DNA of 64,000 bases, taken from NCBI RefSeq assembly GCF_010015445.1, contig NC_053127.1, positions 26,131,745 through 26,195,744 on the forward strand, written 5' to 3'. Positions 37,375-64,000 of the stretch are shown here, piece by piece (position 1 is the stretch's first letter; every line of letters begins with the position of its first letter). Below the pieces are notes generated by a model. The model worked only from the letters and a program-made list of their open reading frames with translations, was not told the origin of the DNA and searched no databases. The translations under genes and the position numbers were made by a program. The stretch comes from Perca fluviatilis (taxonomy: Eukaryota; Chordata; Actinopteri; Perciformes; Percidae).

Positions 37375-37406
<32 letters not shown>
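37374..37406. repeat. (CA)n microsatellite
   Basis: A pure CA run preceded by CTCTCTCTC, upstream of the candidate kdm6b promoter. A short (GT)n also lies at 37227-37243. Confidence 0.93.
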
Positions 37407-37411
<5 letters not shown>

Positions 37412-37519
37412 GAGAGGAAGAGGGAAATAAAGAGCCCCCATGCCCCTGTCTACTGTTTCCCCCCTCCTCCTGCCTCCTCCAGCTCGCTGCAAAATGTGAT
37501 AGATAAGAGATTCTGCCCC

Positions 37520-37674
37520 TCTCATTGGCTCTCGCCTTGTGACTGGCAACTTGTCGGCCCGCCCCGTCGGTCTCTGTACATGGATCGGTCTGCAGAGAGA
37601 CCGACCATAAGAAAGTGGAGTGGAAACAGGAAGAGGAGGAAAGGGGGAAGAGAGAAGACGGAGGAGAGGATCGG
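37520..37674 (+). promoter_or_regulatory. kdm6b: Candidate kdm6b promoter and non-coding first exon
   Basis: An inverted CCAAT box (ATTGG, 37524-37528) and a GC box (GCCCGCCCC, 37557-37565) precede a purine-rich transcribed-looking stretch that ends in a good donor (gtgaga at 37675). A GC box plus CCAAT box with no TATA suits a housekeeping-type vertebrate promoter, and KDM6B genes in mammals have non-coding 5' exons. Assignment to kdm6b is inference from position, about 5.5 kb before the start codon. Confidence 0.35.
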
Positions 37675-38517
37675 GTGAGAGACAAGGTGGCGAGGAGTGA
37701 AAGGAAGAGAGGAAAAGGGGAGCAGAGGAGCGTGTGGACCAAAGGGAACGAGGACAAAAGAAAAGAGGTAAAAGGTCTACAGACGAGCAGCTTCATGTGC
37801 TGTTTGCTTATGGCTTCATGTAAATACTGTACTTTATGAACTACATCTACCAGTGTGAGCATGTATTTATTTTCTTTTCTCTTCTGTGTTTGTCTATGTG
37901 TGTCTTTTATCTGTGTGTCATTGTTCTGAGCAATCTGTCTCGGCAGAACATACTGCAGTGTGTGTGTCTGCAGACTGTGCTGCACATCCATGCATGAAGC
38001 GCACGCACGCGCACGCACGCACGCACACACACACAGTGCTCACGTGCTGACACACTGCAAGAGCAGAAATGTGAAATGATGAATGTAGTGAAGGGGAACT
38101 GCTGCGGTTACACTTGTGTTGTGGTTACATTTTTGCTGTGTGGAATGTTGAACTGTTGAATATCAGCCAGTGTGACCAAGTGTGACAATTAATCTTCATT
38201 TAGAGTCATGTCGAAACTGTGTCACACATAAGTACTTGGCTCCACTGAAAGTTCAGCTCAGTCTGCTTAACACATCCCACATAGAAAGCTTTTGATTTTG
38301 TTGTGTTTTTATAAAATAATGGGCTGAAGTAATTTGCACTCAGATACAGATTTCTGAATAATTAAAAATAGAATGAACCAAGGTTATGTAGGGTTACTTC
38401 CTAAGCTACAACTTGCACCCAATGTATGCTTCCAGTTGATTTGATTGCCAGCTAAGTTAACCACCTGGACGGGCAATTCTAGGTTACCGGTACTCACACA
38501 AGCCAGCTGTCTGATGG

Positions 38518-38518
<1 letters not shown>

Positions 38519-38562
<44 letters not shown>
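38519..38562. repeat. (CA)n microsatellite
   Basis: A perfect CA run of about 22 units. Confidence 0.95.
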
Positions 38563-38565
<3 letters not shown>

Positions 38566-38896
38566 GCTACACATGCATCCAGTGCCTTCTTCAAACCTGT
38601 TAACCTCCCTCATTGTCTTTGTTTGCTTAAAGCTGTGCATTTTGCATTGTTTGCAAAACACACCCCTATTTCCTGTTCTTGACCTTGCCTTGGTACATTC
38701 CAGTACCCCTCCGAGGGCTGTGCTTTATGGAGCATACACCGGGAGAAGCTGCTATTACAGAGAGGGAGAAGGGGATAGAGCCGAGGGAAGCGGGGCTGCA
38801 GGGATGTTATTTTTAGAAATGTGATTGATATTCGGCTCATACTGTACGTTCTCGCTCTGTGATCGGGATGCTTTTTCATCCCTGAATCCATAAAAT

Positions 38897-39026
<130 letters not shown>

Positions 39027-40041
39027 GTCAGGGAGGGTTGTCTATCTAGTCTGTACGTTGTCGCTTGTCGCTTCTCCTCCATCTGTTCTCTGTTGTGTTA
39101 GCTAGCCTAGGAACCACCAGAGACAGGCCTGGTCTGCTGCTGCAGCCCATCCTTCCTTTTATGGTATAGGATCCTTAATACTTACACACATGCACACAGA
39201 AAGTCTCAGCAAGATATGCACATCTGAAGTGGTTCTCTGCAGCTAGCAAGCAGCTCCAGATAGTGTGAGGTATGCAAGAATGTAACAGACTGTTGCTTTG
39301 TCCAAATGAGGACACAAATTGGCGTGTATTTGCAGAACTGCAGCAGTTCTTCACTACACAATGAATGTTTTTAATTCAGCTTGCAGACATCTGAGAAGAA
39401 TGAACAGAGAGAAGAAGATAAAAATGTGGAAGTGTACATTAAATCCTATGGACTCTCTCAATCCCCCCTCCCTCCATGTCAAAATCACATGAACACGCAA
39501 ACACTCCCCTCCTTGCTCGAGGCCTTGCTCCCAGCTCTGGACTAAATGATATCATCGGTTGCCAGGGATACAAGGACACAGCGTGCAGAGAAAAGGGAGG
39601 GTGAGGCATAGGCAAAGCCATACATATAGCCTGAAAGAGAAAGGAAGAGGCTGGGATATTGGGTATTAAAAAAGAAAAGGAGTCTTGTTGAAAAAAAAGT
39701 AGTGAAGATGGCAAAGGGCAGGGCCATTAAGAGGAAGGACGAGAGAAAAGGAAAGTGTATCGGCCCGTCAGAGGTTACTGGCCCACCCTTCCTCTCCCTT
39801 CTTCCTCACATCTCATTTCATTATCTCCCTTTGTCTAGAGAGGGTCAGGTTTGCAACATTGCAAATGTGTGTGATAGGAAAGCATGTTGTAGGAAATGAG
39901 AGGCGAGGATAGAAAGGAAGAGAATGGCAGCAATGGATGATAGATGCTGCCCTTGATTTTGAGACAATGAAACCTTCCTGTCTTGTACATCTGTGCACCA
40001 ACTGCCTGTGGTATTTCCTCACTCACTCTACTTTACTATGT

Positions 40042-40155
<114 letters not shown>

Positions 40156-41639
40156 CAGCTAGCGGAGGATGAGCATGTCTATTTAAAGGGATCTGAGACT
40201 GCACGGCTCTGCTGTCTTGCTATTCCTGACTGCCTGACATCATCGAATTTGGACTCTGTCTCCCCCTTTTTTCTCAGTGCTCATTGCGAGGTAAGGTTGG
40301 TTACAGGGATGCACATGCACAGACTCATACACTATTAGGCTTCAAAAACATTAGTTAGACCGGCAAAAAGAGGGTTCCAGCAGAGACGTGAAAGGATGCA
40401 TGGCTATCCCTCTGTGGAGACAGAGAGATGACCGGGGTTTCCTTGGTGACAAGAGGGAGGGAAGAAGCACACAGTGGTGCAGACAGCAGGTTTAACCAAC
40501 CAGTAGGGTTATCTCGCTGCGAAGCAGAGGGTTTTACCCAACAGCAACTTAACCCCTTTTGCACATGACATCATTTGGCCTCGGAGCTGAATTCCAGATG
40601 TCTCGAATTAACCCTGCACAGATGGATTTAATATTGGAAGCACATAGCCATTGTTGGGCAGAGTCAAATTTAAGCTGCTGCTGACTGACGGCTCCTCCTA
40701 CAACACTGTACCAACAGTGTGCAACAGGAAGGGGTCTACACTACAGCAGATGGTTCATCTGGTGCCTGTGTGGTGTTGCTCAGCTACCAGCGGGCTCTGG
40801 CTCAAAAACCCGGTACAGTTGAAACACAAGTGTCTGAAAATGTTGCAACACACCGCACACAGTGACAGTGATGCGACATTGGCATGAGGCGAAACCAACA
40901 AGTCTGAGAATAAAGTCGTACAATCGAGATCCAAAGCTTTAAAGCAATTGATGAAGACGTTATTTGAGCACCGATTGAGATTGAAGAAGCTCAACATGCT
41001 GGTCCCTCAAAAAAAGCAGGTTTTAGTGATATATGACATAACCTGGCACGTTGTGTCCATGGTACAGCTTCTGATGGCATACGGTACAGTGCATGTTCGG
41101 ATAACCGCCTGCAGTCTTGATTTACCGTATATGCAGTGTAACATTAGGGCTTTTGTGTCCTCTTTCTACTCTAAAAATAAATCTAAATGGAGATGACTCT
41201 AAAAAAAAAAGGCCTAAAGCTACAGCAGGAAGAACCGTCTGGCTTCAGTTGCTCTAGCAACTGGTAGGAAATGGACTCTTGAAGAGGTTGCTCACTGAGC
41301 TCATTCAGCACTCACAGAGAAGGTTTATCAGTAGGCATCTGCAACAGTCTCGCCACAATGAAACCTGTATGGAACAAACTTTTAAATGGTAGTGTAAGGG
41401 AAGTGGTAAAATGTTGCACAGCAGTTCTTCAAAGTGTGTATAAATAGCTGTGGGAAATGCACGTAGAAGTGCAATCTATCAACAGTACAGCAAAGCTCTC
41501 TCCAGCATGGAAAGTTGATCTTTACAAGGTCAGCTCTCAACCCAATATACTGAGGGTTGAAGTGTTTGGCAGTAGTAATAGAGACTGTAGAGAGTAAGAC
41601 ATTGTTTCTGTCCATGGTCAAATAAATGGCTGTATTCAT

Positions 41640-41900
41640 CATTTTTCATTGACGATCAATCTGTTGATTATTTTCTCAGTTAATCGACTAGTTGTTTGGT
41701 CTATAAAATGTCAGAAAATGGTGAGAAAACACCCAACTCAAAGAAAATTCAGTTTACTGTCATAAAGGAGAAAAGAAACTACAAAATATTCATTGAGACT
41801 CTTTCTTAAAAAAAGGACTCAAACAGATACCTCAATTATTGAAATACTTGGCGATGAATTTAATAGTTGACAAATAATCGATTTAATCTTTGCAGCTGTA
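41640..41900. repeat. Teleost dispersed repeat (GTTAATCGACTAGTTGTTT type)
   Basis: It contains TGATTATTTTCTCAGTTAAT, TATAAAATGTCAGAAAATGG and ATAATCGATTTAATCTTTGC, words of a widespread ray-finned fish repeat. Non-coding. Confidence 0.6.
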
Positions 41901-42548
41901 GTATTCAAAAATTCTACTGTAATCAAAGGAAATAAAAAGGAGGCAGAGTAAAAGTGAAAAACTTGACAAACGCAGCCAAACACCAGACCTGGTACAGTGG
42001 TTCAGTACTCAGTGGGCAGCTATAGCGCTCACTGTGCTTCTGGAAGTTAGTGCACTTGAAGCAAAATGAAATGAAGAAGTATAGATGTAGTGAACTAGCA
42101 GCTGATGATGAACTGTGAGACTGGATGGAAGATGTGTGCTGTTGACCACCAGTCCTGTCAGACTCAGGGCTTTTACTGTAAGCTGATATAAATACTACAG
42201 CAGCCCACCCTGTTTGTTTTTTGTTTTTTTCTTCTTCTGCTTTTCCTTGTTGTTAAAGTCATGGCCCTTCGTCTTGTGCTAGTGCTATGTTGTTATTTTT
42301 TCCTATCATTGGATGGCTGCTGGCTGTGGTGCCTGCTGGGTAGCAGTGATTAGAAAGAGGCTGAATGCACAATGCAGCTCTGGCTGACTGATGATATGGC
42401 CGCTGAATAGATACAGTGCAGCAGGAAATACAGCGTGAGGAAATAAAATGTACTAGAGATACACAAAATAACTCTATGGTCTGCATGTAAATCTCAGACC
42501 CACAAGGATAATCCAGAACATAAACAGTTATTGTGGAGACATTCATGT

Positions 42549-42550
<2 letters not shown>

Positions 42551-42579
<29 letters not shown>

Positions 42580-42652
42580 CTCTCTCTCTCTCTCTCACGC
42601 TCTCTCTCTCTCATGCTCTCTCTCTCTCACGCTCTCTCTCTCTTTGCTCTCA
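42551..42652. repeat. Poly-T followed by (CT)n polypyrimidine tract
   Basis: About 29 T residues, then CT repeats interrupted by ACG and ATG, ending in GCTCTCAG, a potential acceptor. Confidence 0.93.
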
Positions 42653-42692
42653 GGTGTGAAGTGGAGGGCCTCCAAAACACAGACCAAGACTG
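42653..42692 (+). other. kdm6b: Possible small untranslated exon of kdm6b
   Basis: A very long pyrimidine tract ending ctctcag is followed by a 40-base segment and then gtaaca. It has the shape of an acceptor and donor pair just before the first coding exon, but there is no coding evidence, and the pyrimidine run is a microsatellite that could mimic an acceptor. Confidence 0.2.
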
Positions 42693-43227
42693 GTAACATT
42701 TGTTTATGTATGTACTTTTTGTGTGTGTTTCCATGCATGTGCACCACTGTAGCCCTTTGTAGCACTTTGTAGTACCACAGTGCTTCACATCTTTTGTGTG
42801 AAAACAGCTTAGCAGTTTCTGCAGATGTCGTTGATAGTAGAGTGATGCAGAAATCTACATTTGCCCTGCCAAAACGCCATCAAGCCCAAAATACATCCAT
42901 GTGTGAGTTGCTGCATGTAGTGTTTATCGTTAGTGTTCATCTGCTGCTGTAATTGGATTTTACTTCACTTGATTACAGACCCTTCCTGTAGGCCTTTTTT
43001 CCCCCCCCAATAATGAATCAATGAGTAGAACAGTCTTCTAAATAAGAATCAAGGATCTAAAGCTTCAGTGCAAAGTGGTGGGCATTGTCATTGCATAAGC
43101 TAAGATCTGAAATTTGCAGCTCTTCTAGATTGCATTTTATGCAGTCAGACGTTCTTTAAATGAGATATCATATTTGCTTATGTTGAAAATCGTAACAACG
43201 TACGCATTAATGTGTGTTTTAGGCTGC

Positions 43228-63165
<19,938 letters not shown>

Positions 63166-63432
63166 GGACCCCTCCCTGGTGTCTTTCAGCCATAACCAAA
63201 ACTCTAATGGCAGCACAAATGTTGTCTTCAGGGCAATCTATTCCTGCAAACACTCACTGAATCAGCCAATCACGTTTACTCAGTATTGTTTACATCACAC
63301 AATAAGGTATGGACACTCAGCCAATCCAACTATAGCTCACTGTCTTCCCCATGCCAGCTGCTGATTGGACGTCTGTTTTGTAATAGAATGACTAGACTGG
63401 TACTTCTCATAAAAAGCATTTCAGATATGTAA

Positions 63433-63438
63433 AATAAA
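63433..63438 (+). terminator. kdm6b: Candidate kdm6b polyadenylation signal AATAAA
   Basis: A triple AATAAATAAATAAA cluster lies about 270 bases after the stop. Mammalian KDM6B has a longer 3' UTR, so later sites are possible. 63166-64000 has no gene and is presumed 3' UTR plus flank. Confidence 0.4.
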
Positions 63439-64000
63439 TAAATAAATGTGAGCACTACTACCACTGCTAGCACTGAAAATCAGGTTATATGTTCAACGGA
63501 AACTGCTGTGATTCAAAGGCGTCAAGTAGCCGGTTCTGTGTATAAATCCAGGTACTTTTATGCAAATTCAGTCTAACTTTTTTACACCAATCTAGTTATT
63601 CTATATGTCCATGAATTTGCTGTGATTCTGTTGTACCAGCAGGGGAATTGCTTTACAGGAGAAGTAGCTGATTGTCACATTTGGCATCGTATTGGTTCCT
63701 GTTTTTGTTTTTTCTTGGTATTCAGGTAAACTCTGACATTTGTAATTCCTGTCTGCATACTTTTTTGAGGTGCTATTCCAATCTAATTTATTCTCGTTAG
63801 ATACTTTAAAAGTTTTACCAGCCTAGAAGTATACCACATTGGCCTTGCAAACTGTATTTAGAGGAGAGGTAATTAGATGATTAAACACACAAATAAGGAT
63901 TTATGTATGTATTTAAAAAAACTAAAAAAACAAATTAAAAAGTTATACCAGTTTCTCTTAAATACGGGTTTACTAGAGGACTAATATGGTTTCATTGTTA

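Larger units (their letters stand above)
31906..37519. other. Intergenic region, repeat-rich, no gene seen
   Basis: It contains dispersed-repeat copies (32575-33230 and 33918-34385), CTCF-like motifs at 34476 and 36545, and a (TACTG)n run near 35788-35812. Open frames here are short and of low complexity. The right end (36600-37000) becomes richer in CCAAT/ATTGG boxes towards the candidate kdm6b promoter. Confidence 0.6.

Noticed and set aside
37152..38030. 292-codon minus-strand open frame
   Set aside because: It is composed of simple repeats (CA/GT runs, TC-rich) with no domain and no conserved sequence. It spans the candidate kdm6b promoter on the opposite strand.

Overview
The window is teleost fish nuclear DNA, probably a percomorph. 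The evidence is vertebrate multi-exon genes with GT-AG introns, many long (GT/CA)n microsatellites, tRNA-derived SINEs, and several short inverted-repeat DNA-transposon relics of kinds common in ray-finned fish. It carries no bacterial-type operon, CRISPR array or phage. I read the sequence by eye, so family assignments rest on recognised protein motifs and on splice phases checked by hand.

Three protein genes are supported. (1) The 3' part of a neuroligin-2 gene on the + strand: five coding exons from 14553 to 23630, giving 635 residues plus the stop. The signal peptide and first part of the esterase-like domain must lie upstream of base 1, so 1-14552 is most likely intron. (2) A complete two-exon ENDOD1-like secreted DNA/RNA non-specific endonuclease on the - strand (31905 to 30258), 303 residues. 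(3) A complete KDM6B (JMJD3) H3K27 demethylase on the + strand: 19 coding exons from 43228 to 63165. The exon sum is 5160 nt, which is 1719 residues plus stop, every junction is phase-consistent, and the Fe(II), 2-oxoglutarate and zinc ligands sit at the same mutual spacings as in human KDM6B.

Layout: 1-14.5 kb is presumed nlgn2 intron with microsatellites, a 42-bp minisatellite and MITEs. 14.5-23.6 kb is the nlgn2 coding part. 23.6-30.1 kb is 3' flank with two abutting MITEs and a third large one. 30.1-31.9 kb is the endonuclease. 32-37.5 kb is repeat-rich spacer. 37.5-37.7 kb is a candidate kdm6b promoter and 5' non-coding exon. 38-43 kb is microsatellite-rich, presumably kdm6b 5' intron. 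43.2-63.2 kb is kdm6b, with transposon relics in most large introns.

Nlgn2 (inhibitory synapse adhesion) and Kdm6b (chromatin) have no direct functional link; both map to human 17p13.1, so their proximity probably reflects old synteny. I found no convincing new molecular system. The most checkable observations are a hAT-like relic with a perfect 8-bp target duplication, several TTAA-flanked MITEs (two abutting in the nlgn2 3' flank), a SINE nested in another repeat, a strong foldback hairpin, a large intronic inverted repeat, CTCF-like motifs, and the apparent absence of the TPR-like segment from the KDM6B N-terminus.
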